From assembly GCA_009697555.1 (NCBI GenBank), contig WLQV01000001.1:1-20261 (forward strand): a DNA stretch of 20,261 bases. The letters run 5' to 3'. This DNA comes from Actinomycetota bacterium. GTDB lineage: Bacteria; Actinomycetota; Actinomycetes; Nanopelagicales; Nanopelagicaceae. Both the position numbers and the translations under genes were made by a program. This document shows, in pieces, positions 7,356-17,874 of the stretch; within the stretch, counting starts at the first letter, position 1; each line of letters begins with the position of its first letter. Under the pieces are notes generated by a model. It saw only the letters and a program-made list of their open reading frames with translations, made no database searches and was not told where the DNA came from.

Positions 7356-7613
7356 TTAAATGATCTTGAGTGACTTGAGTTTTGCAGTGAGATCGTTATC
7401 GGATGGCTCGGTGAGGTGAGTGCCATCGGAGAAGACAATTACTGGAATTGATTTGGCGCCGCCATTGATCTCAATAACCTTATCGGCAGCTGAGAGATCC
7501 TTCTCGACATCGATAAGCGTGTAAGCCACATTGAGTGAATCCATTAATCGCTTCGAACGGCGGCAATCGCCGCACCAATCTGCAGAATAAATAATGACTT
7601 CGTTAGCGCCCAT
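7356..7613 (-). CDS. Glutaredoxin-like protein, mycoredoxin type with CGDC active site
   Basis: 85-residue thioredoxin-fold protein. The active site is WCGDCRRSK with cysteines 14 and 17, followed by a typical glutaredoxin core: IDVEKD, the cis-proline segment KSIPVIVFSDG and LTEPSDNDL. NGG-(x)n-IPVIVF-DG-LT-PS resembles actinobacterial mycoredoxin (which, as I recall, has CGYC), so it probably reduces mycothiol mixed disulfides in the cytoplasm. That is inference. The start is an ATG with AAGGAAG eight bases upstream. It lies 46 bp after dapB, with an inverted repeat in the gap, and 12 bp before the lyase gene, so it may be co-transcribed with the cassette. Confidence 0.88.
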   Translation of the reverse strand: MGANEVIIYSADWCGDCRRSKRLMDSLNVAYTLIDVEKDLSAADKVIEINGGAKSIPVIVFSDGTHLTEPSDNDLTAKLKSLKII

Positions 7614-7627
7614 ATTCAGACTTCCTT

Positions 7628-9704
<2,077 letters not shown>

Positions 9705-9718
9705 AGCAAAGGCAGCAA

Positions 9719-11914
9719 TTACTCGGCTGCAGCTTCGCCTTCAAGAACTGGGACGAGTGAGAGCTTGCCCTTAGGGTCGATCTCACCAATCTCTACCTGA
9801 ATCTTGTCGCCAATTTTCATAACCTCTTCGAGATTTTCGATGCGCTTGCCACCATGCATCTTGCGAATCTGGGAGACGTGAAGCAATCCATCTTTGCCTG
9901 GAAGCAGTGAGATAAATGCGCCGAATGCGGCAAGTTTGACGACTGTGCCGAGATAACGCTCTCCTACTTCTGGCATTTGAGGATTGGCGATGGCATTGAT
10001 TTGGGCACGAGCAGCTTCAGCCTTTGAGCCTTCATCTGCACCGATGTAAATCGTTCCATCATCTTCAATTGAAATGTCAGCGCCAGTCTCTTCTTGAATC
10101 TGGTTAATGATCTTGCCCTTAGGTCCAATCACTGCACCGATTTGATCAACTGGAATCTTGATCGAGATGATGCGAGGCGCAAATGGACTCATCTCATCTG
10201 GACCATCAATTGCTTCTGCCATGACATCGAGAATCGCAAGACGCGCTTCCTTTGCCTGCAAAAGTGCACCAGCAAGAACAGATGCTGGAATACCGTCGAG
10301 CTTGGTATCTAGCTGCAAAGCGGTAACAAAGTCTTTTGTTCCGGCAACTTTGAAGTCCATGTCACCGAATGCATCTTCGGCACCAAGAATGTCAGTAAGT
10401 GCAACATATTCAACTTTGCCATCGACATCATCAGAGATAAGACCCATTGCAATTCCTGCAACCGGTGCGCGAAGTGGCACGCCAGCATTGAACAGGGCCA
10501 GGGTTGATGCGCAGACAGATCCCATAGATGTTGATCCATTGGAGCCGAGCGCCTCAGATACTTGGCGAATTGCATAAGGGAAATCTTCGCGACTAGGGAG
10601 AACTGGTACTAGCGCACGCTCTGCGAGGGCACCGTGACCAATTTCGCGACGCTTTGGCGTACCCACACGACCGGTTTCACCAGTTGAGTAAGGCGGGAAG
10701 TTGTAGTTGTGCATGTAGCGCTTGTGATTCTCCGGATTGAGAGTATCTAGCTGCTGCTCCATCTTGAGCATGTTCAAAGTGGTAATACCGAGAATTTGAG
10801 TCTCGCCACGTTCGAAAATTGCTGAACCGTGCACACGTGGCACAACTTCAACTTCAGCTGCAAGTGGACGAATGTCGCGCAAACCACGGCCATCGATACG
10901 AACCTTGTCGCGCAATACGCGTTGGCGTACTAGCTTCTTGGTAAGTGAACGAAGTGCGGCAGGAATTTCCTTCTCGCGACCTTCAAATTGTGAAGCCAAG
11001 CTCTCCTTAGCACGTGCACTGATTTCATCAGTTGCATTTTCGCGCTCTTGCTTGCCTGAGATGGTGAGCGCCTTGGTTAGATCTGCTTTAACGGCGGCTT
11101 CGACTGCGGCGAATACATCATCTTGGTAATCCAAGAAGACCGGAAATTCTGCAGTTGGCTTAGCAGCAACTTTTGCAAGTTCCATCTGTGCTTCGCAGAG
11201 CGCCTTGATAAAGGGCTTTGCTGCATCTAAACCTTGTGCAACAACTTCTTCAGTAGGTGTTGGTTGACCATCTTTGATCAAATCAATTGTCTTAGCAGTT
11301 GCTTCGGCTTCCACCATCATGATCGCAACATCGCCATCAGAAATACGGCCAGCAACTACCATGTCAAAGACAGCATTTTCAACTTGTGAGTGATTAGGGA
11401 ATGCAACCCATTGACCATCGATCAATGCAACACGTACGCCACCGATTGGTCCAGAGAATGGCAGACCAGCAAGTTGGGTTGACATTGATGCAGCATTAAT
11501 TGCGATCACGTCGTACATGTGATCAGAATTCAAAGCCATAACAGTCACAACGATCTGCACTTCGTTACGCAATCCCTTAATAAAGGATGGGCGAAGTGGG
11601 CGATCAATCAGACGGCAAGTCAGAATTGCATCTTCGGTAGGACGTCCTTCACGACGGAAGAATGAACCTGGGATGCGACCCACTGAATACATGCGCTCTT
11701 CAACATCCACGGTAAGTGGGAAGAAGTCGAATTGATCTTTAGGATTTTTGGAAACAGTGGTTGCCGAAAGAATCATCGTCTCGTCATCGAGATAGACAGT
11801 TGCGCAACCTGCAGCCTGGCGAGCCAGACGACCTGTTTCGAAGCGGATAGAACGTTTTCCAAATTTACCGTTATCTATTGTTGCGACGGCAGACGCAATT
11901 TCTTGACCCTCCAT
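9719..11914 (-). CDS. pnp: Polyribonucleotide nucleotidyltransferase (PNPase)
   Basis: 3'-5' phosphorolytic exoribonuclease of mRNA turnover, also called gpsI in actinobacteria. The 731-residue product contains two RNase PH-like domains (roughly 15-240 and 335-570) separated by the helical linker. A KH domain with GPKGK sits near 594-599, and an S1 domain begins at [18 protein letters not shown], about 648-718. The second RNase PH domain shows [29 protein letters not shown] and [16 protein letters not shown], typical of PNPase catalytic surfaces. The ATG at 11914 has GGAG seven bases upstream. A strongly self-complementary leader lies between rpsO and pnp and is listed separately. rpsO-pnp adjacency is widespread in bacteria. 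Confidence 0.98.
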   Translation of the reverse strand: MEGQEIASAVATIDNGKFGKRSIRFETGRLARQAAGCATVYLDDETMILSATTVSKNPKDQFDFFPLTVDVEERMYSVGRIPGSFFRREGRPTEDAILTCRLIDRPLRPSFIKGLRNEVQIVVTVMALNSDHMYDVIAINAASMSTQLAGLPFSGPIGGVRVALIDGQWVAFPNHSQVENAVFDMVVAGRISDGDVAIMMVEAEATAKTIDLIKDGQPTPTEEVVAQGLDAAKPFIKALCEAQMELAKVAAKPTAEFPVFLDYQDDVFAAVEAAVKADLTKALTISGKQERENATDEISARAKESLASQFEGREKEIPAALRSLTKKLVRQRVLRDKVRIDGRGLRDIRPLAAEVEVVPRVHGSAIFERGETQILGITTLNMLKMEQQLDTLNPENHKRYMHNYNFPPYSTGETGRVGTPKRREIGHGALAERALVPVLPSREDFPYAIRQVSEALGSNGSTSMGSVCASTLALFNAGVPLRAPVAGIAMGLISDDVDGKVEYVALTDILGAEDAFGDMDFKVAGTKDFVTALQLDTKLDGIPASVLAGALLQAKEARLAILDVMAEAIDGPDEMSPFAPRIISIKIPVDQIGAVIGPKGKIINQIQEETGADISIEDDGTIYIGADEGSKAEAARAQINAIANPQMPEVGERYLGTVVKLAAFGAFISLLPGKDGLLHVSQIRKMHGGKRIENLEEVMKIGDKIQVEIGEIDPKGKLSLVPVLEGEAAAE

Positions 11915-11937
11915 GGGTCACTCCATTTCTCAACCAC

Positions 11938-12048
11938 CCTCGGTGAGTAAATGAATCTTCGATCGAAGTTCACGGATATCTAAGAAGTGCGCATTCGCAC
12001 CTAATTTCCGGAAACCACTACCGAGGACCATTACCACCCCGGGGAGGT
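11938..12048 (-). promoter_or_regulatory. Structured RNA leader between rpsO and pnp
   Basis: Several inverted repeats are nested here. CCTCGGT (11938-11944) pairs with ACCGAGG (12020-12026), extendable by three pairs past a single bulged base, and closes a domain of about 75 bases. Inside are a 5-bp hairpin GTGCG-CATT-CGCAC (11987-12000), the 12-base palindrome CTTCGATCGAAG (11957-11968), extendable past a bulge, and TTTCCGGAAA (12005-12014). Before the domain lies ACCACCCCGGGGAGGT (12033-12048), a near-perfect palindrome. In other bacteria, pnp leaders are cleaved in such double-stranded regions by RNase III and then autoregulated by PNPase. The same role here is inference. No T-run follows, so it is not a simple terminator. 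Confidence 0.55.
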
Positions 12049-12058
12049 CAGTGCTTAA

Positions 12059-12328
12059 TTAACGACGGATACCGAGTTTTTCGATAATCGCGCGATAGCG
12101 TTCGATATTTGTTTTGGCAAGGTATTGAAGAATTCGCCGACGTTGTCCAACCAAAAGTAGGAGACCACGACGATTGTGGTGATCATTCTTATTTGACTTG
12201 AGATGCTCGGTGAGATCATCAATACGCTTAGAGAGCAATGCGACCTGAGCTTCAGGGCTTCCTGTATCAGTCGCGGAGTTACCGTACTTGGCAACGATTT
12301 CTTTCTTTACTTCAGGTGTTAACGCCAT
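12059..12328 (-). CDS. rpsO: 30S ribosomal protein S15
   Basis: Primary 16S rRNA-binding protein that helps organise the central domain of the small subunit. The 89-residue product has the family's length and motifs: [23 protein letters not shown], the [24 protein letters not shown]-binding region, and a C-terminal IEKLGIRR. The ATG at 12328 has a strong AGGAG at 12335-12339. It lies between ribF and pnp. A shorter reading frame in another register over the same span is a shadow. The upstream leader has alternative hairpins that might allow S15 autoregulation. Confidence 0.98.
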   Translation of the reverse strand: MALTPEVKKEIVAKYGNSATDTGSPEAQVALLSKRIDDLTEHLKSNKNDHHNRRGLLLLVGQRRRILQYLAKTNIERYRAIIEKLGIRR

Positions 12329-12447
12329 TTACTTCTCCTATTACTGATACGAGGGTTTCCGGTGTGCCTCACGAAAACTCGCTTACTCGTGCCAGTAGGT
12401 TACCAGCGCCAGCGCTCAGGGAGAAATTGAGTCAGATTTAAGGGCAA
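12329..12447 (-). promoter_or_regulatory. rpsO leader region, candidate S15 regulatory structure
   Basis: This 119-bp spacer after ribF holds the AGGAG site of rpsO (12335-12339) and two mutually exclusive pairings: CACGA (12370-12374) with TCGTG (12387-12391), or CTCGT (12386-12390) with ACGAG (12349-12353). The second would bring structure to within ten bases of the ribosome binding site. A small hairpin AGCG-CCAG-CGCT lies at 12405-12416. I see no convincing -35/-10 pair. S15 represses its own mRNA through leader structures in several phyla; whether this one does is inference. Confidence 0.35.
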
Positions 12448-13359
12448 TTAGGCAGTAAGTGATCGGGCCTGATCCGAATCGAGCTTCATCTGCACCAGTA
12501 GCGGCTCAAGTCCATCAAATTTCACTGTCTCGCGCAGTCGCCAACCAAAATCAATCTCAGCAATCTGATCGTATAAATCTAAATCTTTCTGATCGAGTGC
12601 ATAGGCCTCAACTTGTCGATTCCGAACACCGGCAAAGGTGGGATTTGTTCCAATCGAAATCGCAGCGGGCCAGCGTTGCTCTCCCACTGTTAACCAACCG
12701 GCATAAACACCATCACTGGGAATTGCCGAATTAAAAGTAATTCCAGCGCCACTGCCAAGATTTGCAGTGGGATATCCAATCTCTCGGCCACGCTTTTCGC
12801 CGTGAACCACACAACCGGTTACGCGATGCACTCGAGTGAGCAGAGTATTTGCTTGATCTAAATCCCCTGCGGCTAGCAGAGAGCGAATCCGAGTTGAGGA
12901 AACGACTGAACCGGCAATTTCTTGCAGCTCTACGCTTTTTACGATGAAGCTATGTGCTGTGCCAGATTGGGAAAGAGTTGCAACGTTGCCAGCTGCTTTA
13001 TGACCGTAGGTGAAATTGGCTCCTACAACTACCGCACTTGCCGCGAAATTTTCAACTAAGTACTTAGTCACAAACTCTTCAGGTGAGAGCGCTGCAAACT
13101 CCTTAGTAAATTCAATAACAGCAACTGCATCGGCGCCATTTTCACGCAGGAGTTCAATTCGGCGCTCTAGTGTGGTCAACATCGCTGGAGATTTATCGGG
13201 TGCAAAGATCGTGGTGGGATGTGGATCAAATGTCAGAGCCAGAACTTTCTTTCCGAGTGATTTCGCCTCACGTAAAATTTCCTGATGTCCGGCATGTACG
13301 CCATCGAAGATTCCGATTGCGACAACACAGCCAGGTGTGAGGGCTCCTTCAATTCTCAT
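12448..13359 (-). CDS. ribF: Bifunctional riboflavin kinase/FAD synthetase
   Basis: Makes FMN and FAD from riboflavin and ATP. I start at the ATG at 13359 (MRIEGALTPG), giving 303 residues. The frame runs 21 codons further into truB, but that extension is unlike the family. The N-terminal nucleotidyltransferase domain shows GIFDGVHAGHQ (about 17-27), TFDPHP and VVGANFTYGHKAAG, plus ISSTRIR-like SSTRIRSLL. The C-terminal riboflavin kinase domain shows GREIGYPTANLG, DGVYAGWL, and the AISIGTNPTF segment ending in a VEAYALD-type strand. An AAGGTGG lies upstream at a longish spacing. Only four bases separate it from the truB stop. It supplies flavin for enzymes such as ThyX. Confidence 0.96.
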   Translation of the reverse strand: MRIEGALTPGCVVAIGIFDGVHAGHQEILREAKSLGKKVLALTFDPHPTTIFAPDKSPAMLTTLERRIELLRENGADAVAVIEFTKEFAALSPEEFVTKYLVENFAASAVVVGANFTYGHKAAGNVATLSQSGTAHSFIVKSVELQEIAGSVVSSTRIRSLLAAGDLDQANTLLTRVHRVTGCVVHGEKRGREIGYPTANLGSGAGITFNSAIPSDGVYAGWLTVGEQRWPAAISIGTNPTFAGVRNRQVEAYALDQKDLDLYDQIAEIDFGWRLRETVKFDGLEPLLVQMKLDSDQARSLTA

Positions 13360-13363
13360 GAGG

Positions 13364-14263
13364 TTATTTTTCCACCTTCTGCTCGCGATGGAAAACTGCG
13401 ATCGGATGGGCCTTGCCATCACGCTCTTCTAAGAGCGCATTCAAATGACCATCACTTGTGATGCCAGCAGTGATGCCCGAGTTGCCGCTACCAGTGAGCA
13501 CTCGCCCGAAGTGCAATTCATTCTCTTCGGCGCCATCGAGAATTCGGGAAGGAAAGATCGTGCTGGCAGTTGTTGCCAAATCAAGTGTTGTGAAGTCACC
13601 AGATTTAAGGGCTTCCAGAGTTATTGAACGGTCCAATCCAAATGCCGCAACTTGAGTGCGGCGCAGCGAAATTAAGTGTCCGCCAACTCCCAGTAGCGCT
13701 CCACAGTCGCGGGCAATTGCTCGGATAAATGTGCCGGCGCTACAGGTGACAAAAATGTCTACTTCTACAGTTTTACCGACAACACGTACTGCATCAATTC
13801 TTAACTCAGAAATCGTTACTCGCCGCGAAGCCAACTGAACATCTTCACCTTCGCGCACGCGATCATAAGCGCGCTTGCCATCGACCTTAACGGCAGACAC
13901 TGAACTTGGTCGTTGCTCGATTTCACCGCGCATAGTTGCAAGTGTTTTTTCTATCTCGCTTTGTGTAATTGCTGATGCATCTTTTACTTCAAGAACTTCG
14001 CCATCAGCATCATCACTCACAGTGCTAATTCCAAGGAGCATGGTGGCTTGATAGGACTTTGAACCATCGGTGATGTATTGCAGCAGACGAGTTCCGTTAC
14101 CAAAACCTAAAACTAAGACACCGGTCGCCATCGGATCGAGCGTCCCGGCGTGACCTACTTTGCGAGTTCCCAGTGCGCGCCGAGCAACGCTAACGACATC
14201 ATGACTGGTCATGCCACCTGGCTTATCTACGACGAGAAAGCCATCACTTGCCACAGTTATCAC
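13364..14263 (-). CDS. truB: tRNA pseudouridine(55) synthase TruB
   Basis: Converts uridine 55 of the tRNA T-loop to pseudouridine. The 299-residue product opens with GFLVVDKPGGMTSHDVV, followed by KVGHAGTLDPMATGVLVLG with catalytic D43, then the SYQATMLLG strand and the GTFIRAIARDCG segment. The start is a GTG at 14263 that overlaps the rbfA stop (GTGA), so translation is probably coupled. A second in-frame GTG three codons in is an alternative. A roughly 60-residue tail follows the catalytic domain, as in actinobacterial TruB. In mycobacteria many genes lie between rbfA and truB; here they are fused into one overlapping pair. Confidence 0.97.
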   Translation of the reverse strand: MITVASDGFLVVDKPGGMTSHDVVSVARRALGTRKVGHAGTLDPMATGVLVLGFGNGTRLLQYITDGSKSYQATMLLGISTVSDDADGEVLEVKDASAITQSEIEKTLATMRGEIEQRPSSVSAVKVDGKRAYDRVREGEDVQLASRRVTISELRIDAVRVVGKTVEVDIFVTCSAGTFIRAIARDCGALLGVGGHLISLRRTQVAAFGLDRSITLEALKSGDFTTLDLATTASTIFPSRILDGAEENELHFGRVLTGSGNSGITAGITSDGHLNALLEERDGKAHPIAVFHREQKVEK

Positions 14264-14706
14264 TTCTCGAAGTCGCGAGCTGATTTTTCAGTAGGTGCGC
14301 GGTATGGATCTGACTCGCCAGCAAAAGATGCTTTTGCACGTAAGGCGATAACTTCAGCATCACGTAAGCGCACCTCTTCTAGAAGTGCATCGAGTGCAAC
14401 GGTGCTTTCCGGTAAACCATCGGCGAAGAATTCCACTGATGGAGTAACGCGCACACCTAAATCATGACCAAGTGCCGAACGAATCATTCCCTTGGCGCTT
14501 TCTAGCGCTGCTGCAGTGCTCTCGCGTTGGGCTTCATCACCTAATACGGTGTAGAAAATCGAAGCATGTTGGAGATCGCCAGTAACTCGCGCATCTGTGA
14601 CAGTAACAAAGCCAAGTCTTGGATCTTTCACGCGCGACTCAAGAAGTTGCGCAACCACTACCTTGATTCGGTCGGCAACTTTCTGAGTGCGATGTGATTG
14701 ACCCAC
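14260..14706 (-). CDS. rbfA: 30S ribosome-binding factor RbfA
   Basis: Ribosome maturation factor of the small subunit with a KH-like fold. The product has 148 residues, a little longer than the core family because of an extended charged tail (REAEVIALRAKASF-like region to the end). Core motifs: RTQKVADRIKVVVAQLLESRVKDPRLGFVTVTDARVTGDL and the helix MIRSALGHDLGVRVTPSVEFFAD. The start is a GTG at 14706, three bases after the infB stop. The stop overlaps the truB start. The infB-rbfA-truB order is a widely conserved translation cluster. Confidence 0.96.
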   Translation of the reverse strand: MGQSHRTQKVADRIKVVVAQLLESRVKDPRLGFVTVTDARVTGDLQHASIFYTVLGDEAQRESTAAALESAKGMIRSALGHDLGVRVTPSVEFFADGLPESTVALDALLEEVRLRDAEVIALRAKASFAGESDPYRAPTEKSARDFEK

Positions 14707-14709
14707 GGT

Positions 14710-17442
14710 TTATGCTCGCTTCTTCTCGCGCATCTCAAAGACTTGAATCGTGTCACCGATTTGTACATCTTTGAAATTGCCGACTCCGATACCGCACTCA
14801 AAGCCCTCACGGACTTCAGTGGCATCATCTTTAAAGCGCTTGAGCGAATCAACTATCAAGTTATCGACAACTAATTGGCCATTGCGAAGTAGTCGGGCCT
14901 TTGCATTTCGACGGATAATTCCATCGAGCACAATAGAACCGGCGATGTTTCCGAACTTGCTTGATTTAAAGATTTCGCGAATTTCGGCATTACCGAGGAT
15001 CGCCTCTTCAAATTCTGGCTTGAGCAAGCCCTTGAGCGAGAGTTCGATGTCATCAATTGCTTGATAAATAACGGAGTAGAAGCGAACTTCGACGCCCTCT
15101 TGATCGGCAAAGATTGCAGTCTGTGGTTCTGGCTTCACATTGAATCCAATAACAACGGCAGTTGAGGCCGATGCCAAAGTGATATCGCTCTTGGTGATCG
15201 CACCAACACCACGGTGAATAACGCGAAGATCTACTTCTGCGCCAACATCGAGTTGTAGGAGTGCATCCTCGAGTGCTTCAACCGAACCGCTGACGTCGCC
15301 CTTAAGAATAAGGTTGAGCGTAGAAATCTTGGATTGCTCCATGAAGTCTTCCAGCGATACTTTCTTACGTGCCTTAGCAAGTGCGGCATTGCGCTCTGCT
15401 GCTTGACGCTTCTCTGCAATTTGACGTGCAGTTCGGTCATCTTCGGCAACGAGGAATGTGTCACCGGCACTTGGCACCGATGTAAATCCAAGAACTTGAA
15501 CTGGACGAGATGGACCAGCAACATCTACCGGCTTGCCATCTTCATCGAGCATCGCACGAACACGACCAAATGCGGCGCCGGCAACAACGGCATCTCCGAC
15601 TTTCAGTGTTCCGCGTTGTACGAGAACTGTGGCAACCGGGCCACGACCGCGATCGAGGTGAGCTTCAATTGCGACACCACGAGCAACATCATCGGCAACA
15701 GCGCGAAGATCAATTACTGCATCTGCTGTGAGCAAGATGGAGTCGATCAGTGCATCAATTCCAGTGCCATCTTTAGCTGAGACGTTACAGAAGATGGTCT
15801 CTCCGCCGTACTCCTCCGCGATGAGGTTGTACTCGGTTAATTGCTGGCGGATCTTGTCGGGATTTGCTCCCTCTTTATCCACCTTGTTAACTGCAACAAC
15901 GATGGGAACATTTGCTGCTTGTGCGTGATTGAGCGCTTCAATTGTCTGAGGCATAACTCCATCATCGGCTGCTACAACGAGAACTGCGATATCAGTGACT
16001 TTGGCACCGCGAGCGCGCATTGCGGTAAAGGCTTCGTGACCTGGGGTATCGATAAAGGTGATCGCACGTGGCGCACCTTCATGCTCATGGTGAATTTGAT
16101 AGGCACCAATGTGCTGAGTAATACCGCCTGCTTCACTCTTCACCACTTCAGTCTCGCGAATTGCATCGAGCAAGCGAGTCTTACCGTGATCAACGTGTCC
16201 CATAACAGTGACAACCGGAGGCCGGCTGACCAATTGATCAGGATCAAGGGTGGCAAGTTCATCGGCTAAATCGATATCAAAGCCTTGTAGTAACTCGCGA
16301 TCTTCATCTTCTGGGCTAACAATTTGAATGTCATAACCCAACTGAGTACCGAGAATCGTGAAGGTATCTTCATCAACTGATTGAGTTGCAGTAACCATCT
16401 CACCTAAGTGAAAGAGTGCTGAAACCAAGGCTGCTGGATCTGCCTTAATCTTTTCGGCGAAATCGGCCAGGGATGCACCGCGACGCATGCGAATCGGTGT
16501 TGCACCATCACCGTGCGGAACAACTGCGCCGCCCAGTTTTGGTGCTTGCATATTGTCGAATTCATCGCGCAAAGCTTTACGAGATTTTGGTTTTCTCTTA
16601 CTGCTCTTGCTTGCATTCTTTCCGAATGCTCCGCCAGCACCGCCACGTTGTGGTCGTCCGCTGCCACCACGTTGTGGTCCACCAGCAGCAGGTGCGCCGC
16701 CAGCAGTTGGTGTGCGATAAGGACTCGATGATGGTGCGCCACCTGGTCCACCAGTGCGCGGTGTAAATGGTGCGCCACTCTGTGCTGGACGCGGTGGACG
16801 TGCAGCAAATCCGGGACGAACCGAACCTGGACGTGGACCAGACATTGGTGGACGAGGTCCTCCACTTCCACCTGGCGTATTAGGACGTTGTGGTGGACGT
16901 GGTCCGCCACTTGAAAATGGATTGTTACCTGCGCCAGCTGGTCGCGGTGGACGCGGTGGTGGTGTTGATGAGAATGGATTATTTCCAGGTCGCGGTGGAC
17001 GTGGAATGGCACCCGGTACGGGAGCGATACTTGGTTCAGCTGGCGCTACCGGTGCAGCTGCGCTTTCGGCTGCAGCGTTGCGTGCACTCTCGCGCGCCTT
17101 ATCACTGGCAAGGCGTGCTGCGATTTGTTGTGCAATCTCTGGTGAAATTCCTTCAAGCTCTGCAATCTGAGCAATGTCAGGCAGTTCAGTGCTTTCGCTC
17201 GCTGCCTTCTTCGCTGGAGCTTTCTTTGCGGCAGCCTTCTTGGCCGCTGCCTTCTTCACTGGTTTTGCTTCTTCTACTGGCTGCGCATCGGGATAGAGCT
17301 CGATTAATTTACGAACTACCGGTGCTTCAACAGTCGATGATGCGGAACGAACGAATTCGCCCATTTCTTGGAGTTTTGCAAGAACTTCCTTGCTCTCCAT
17401 ACCGAGTTGCTTAGCTAACTCGTGTACGCGGACCTTTGCCAC
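14710..17442 (-). CDS. infB: Translation initiation factor IF-2
   Basis: GTPase that brings initiator tRNA to the ribosome. The 910-residue protein has an N-terminal IF2_N domain (about 1-50), a Lys/Ala-rich stretch (60-82), and a long Pro/Gly/Arg low-complexity linker (about 143-290) with a repeated GNNPFSS (153-159 and 172-178). A second IF2_N-like domain spans 318-380. The G domain carries G1 GHVDHGKT (415-422), G2 GGITQHIG (439-446), G3 DTPGH (465-469), G4 NKVD (519-522) and G5 SAK (about 550). The C-terminal domains that bind fMet-tRNA follow. The start is a GTG at 17442 with AGGAG upstream. A 106-bp spacer with inverted repeats separates it from ylxR. Long reading frames on either strand inside the low-complexity region are compositional shadows. 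Confidence 0.98.
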   Translation of the reverse strand: MAKVRVHELAKQLGMESKEVLAKLQEMGEFVRSASSTVEAPVVRKLIELYPDAQPVEEAKPVKKAAAKKAAAKKAPAKKAASESTELPDIAQIAELEGISPEIAQQIAARLASDKARESARNAAAESAAAPVAPAEPSIAPVPGAIPRPPRPGNNPFSSTPPPRPPRPAGAGNNPFSSGGPRPPQRPNTPGGSGGPRPPMSGPRPGSVRPGFAARPPRPAQSGAPFTPRTGGPGGAPSSSPYRTPTAGGAPAAGGPQRGGSGRPQRGGAGGAFGKNASKSSKRKPKSRKALRDEFDNMQAPKLGGAVVPHGDGATPIRMRRGASLADFAEKIKADPAALVSALFHLGEMVTATQSVDEDTFTILGTQLGYDIQIVSPEDEDRELLQGFDIDLADELATLDPDQLVSRPPVVTVMGHVDHGKTRLLDAIRETEVVKSEAGGITQHIGAYQIHHEHEGAPRAITFIDTPGHEAFTAMRARGAKVTDIAVLVVAADDGVMPQTIEALNHAQAANVPIVVAVNKVDKEGANPDKIRQQLTEYNLIAEEYGGETIFCNVSAKDGTGIDALIDSILLTADAVIDLRAVADDVARGVAIEAHLDRGRGPVATVLVQRGTLKVGDAVVAGAAFGRVRAMLDEDGKPVDVAGPSRPVQVLGFTSVPSAGDTFLVAEDDRTARQIAEKRQAAERNAALAKARKKVSLEDFMEQSKISTLNLILKGDVSGSVEALEDALLQLDVGAEVDLRVIHRGVGAITKSDITLASASTAVVIGFNVKPEPQTAIFADQEGVEVRFYSVIYQAIDDIELSLKGLLKPEFEEAILGNAEIREIFKSSKFGNIAGSIVLDGIIRRNAKARLLRNGQLVVDNLIVDSLKRFKDDATEVREGFECGIGVGNFKDVQIGDTIQVFEMREKKRA

Positions 17443-17473
17443 AGTTCTCCTGTCTTGGCCCGCGATTTTCTTG

Positions 17474-17546
17474 GGATGCGAGCCCTAGTTGCTGGACCTA
17501 CTCATTTTCGTGCGGTACTCATTTGAGTGACATATCTTTCGCATCC
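17474..17546 (-). promoter_or_regulatory. Inverted and direct repeats in the infB leader
   Basis: GGATGCGA (17474-17481) and TCGCATCC (17539-17546) are perfect 8-base inverted copies enclosing 57 bases. Inside, TACTCATTT occurs twice, at 17499-17507 and 17516-17524, exactly 17 bases apart, and the second copy forms the palindrome ACTCATTTGAGT (17517-17528). In the transcript, the ACTCA arm could pair with either TGAGT copy. The region ends about 25 bases before the infB ribosome binding site. It could be a structured leader or an operator over an infB promoter; I see no clear promoter boxes. Confidence 0.45.
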
Positions 17547-17548
17547 AT

Positions 17549-17815
17549 TCATTGGTTATCGGTTGTCAGTTCAGCAATAAAACGTTGTAGTACTTGTGAA
17601 TCAAGAGGGGCGCTCTGTCGAAGTGCTCGATCAAATGCTCGTCTCTCAATTGCTACTGCAACGCATTGGTGATGAACCCAAGCGCCACGGCCCGGTAAGG
17701 ATCGTTTCAGATCAGGAATTATTACTCCTGCATCTGCCACAACCCGTAACAAACTGTGGGAACTCTCCTGGCTTCGGCATCCAATACAACTCCGAAGAGG
17801 TCTATCAGTTGCCAT
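17549..17815 (-). CDS. ylxR: YlxR-family nucleic-acid-binding protein
   Basis: Small conserved protein found between nusA and infB across Gram-positive bacteria. Family studies suggest an RNA/DNA-binding or regulatory role, which I cannot refine from sequence. From the ATG at 17815 it has 88 residues: RSCIGCR (the RxCxxCR signature), then LLRVVADAGVIIPDLKRSLPGRGAWVHHQCVAVAIERRAFDRALR in segments typical of the family, including PGRGAW. The frame extends 12 codons upstream to a TTG at 17851, but the AAAGGG there abuts the TTG and the extra residues are unlike the family, so I prefer the ATG. A hairpin CGCCT/AGGCG (17863-17881) lies at the nusA end just before it. Confidence 0.9.
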   Translation of the reverse strand: MATDRPLRSCIGCRSQESSHSLLRVVADAGVIIPDLKRSLPGRGAWVHHQCVAVAIERRAFDRALRQSAPLDSQVLQRFIAELTTDNQ

Positions 17816-17874
17816 CGGCTCACAATCGTTCAGGTGCGAGTCTACCTGCAACCCTTTGAAATCGCCTAAAAGGC

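Noticed and set aside
7343-7356. Formaldehyde detoxification unit made of the glutaredoxin, HPS-like lyase and zinc dehydrogenase
   Set aside because: The dehydrogenase looks sorbitol-dehydrogenase-like rather than mycothiol-dependent formaldehyde dehydrogenase, and no hexuloisomerase is present, so this reading has less support than a sugar-acid or polyol route.
12033-12048. GC-rich palindrome after rpsO as an intrinsic terminator
   Set aside because: No T-run follows on the transcribed strand; it is better treated as part of the structured pnp leader.
12055-12294. 79-codon minus-strand frame over rpsO
   Set aside because: Out-of-register shadow of the clear S15 gene, with no ribosome binding site or family features.
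13360-13422. Extension of ribF into truB
   Set aside because: The 21 added residues are unlike RibF, while the ATG at 13359 gives the usual length and only a 4-base gap to truB.
16404-17414. Long open frames on both strands inside infB (202 codons minus, 138 and 174 codons plus)
   Set aside because: They overlay the Pro/Gly/Arg low-complexity linker of IF-2, give His/Val-rich or Gly/Arg-rich nonsense, and are explained by the skewed codon composition of the true frame.
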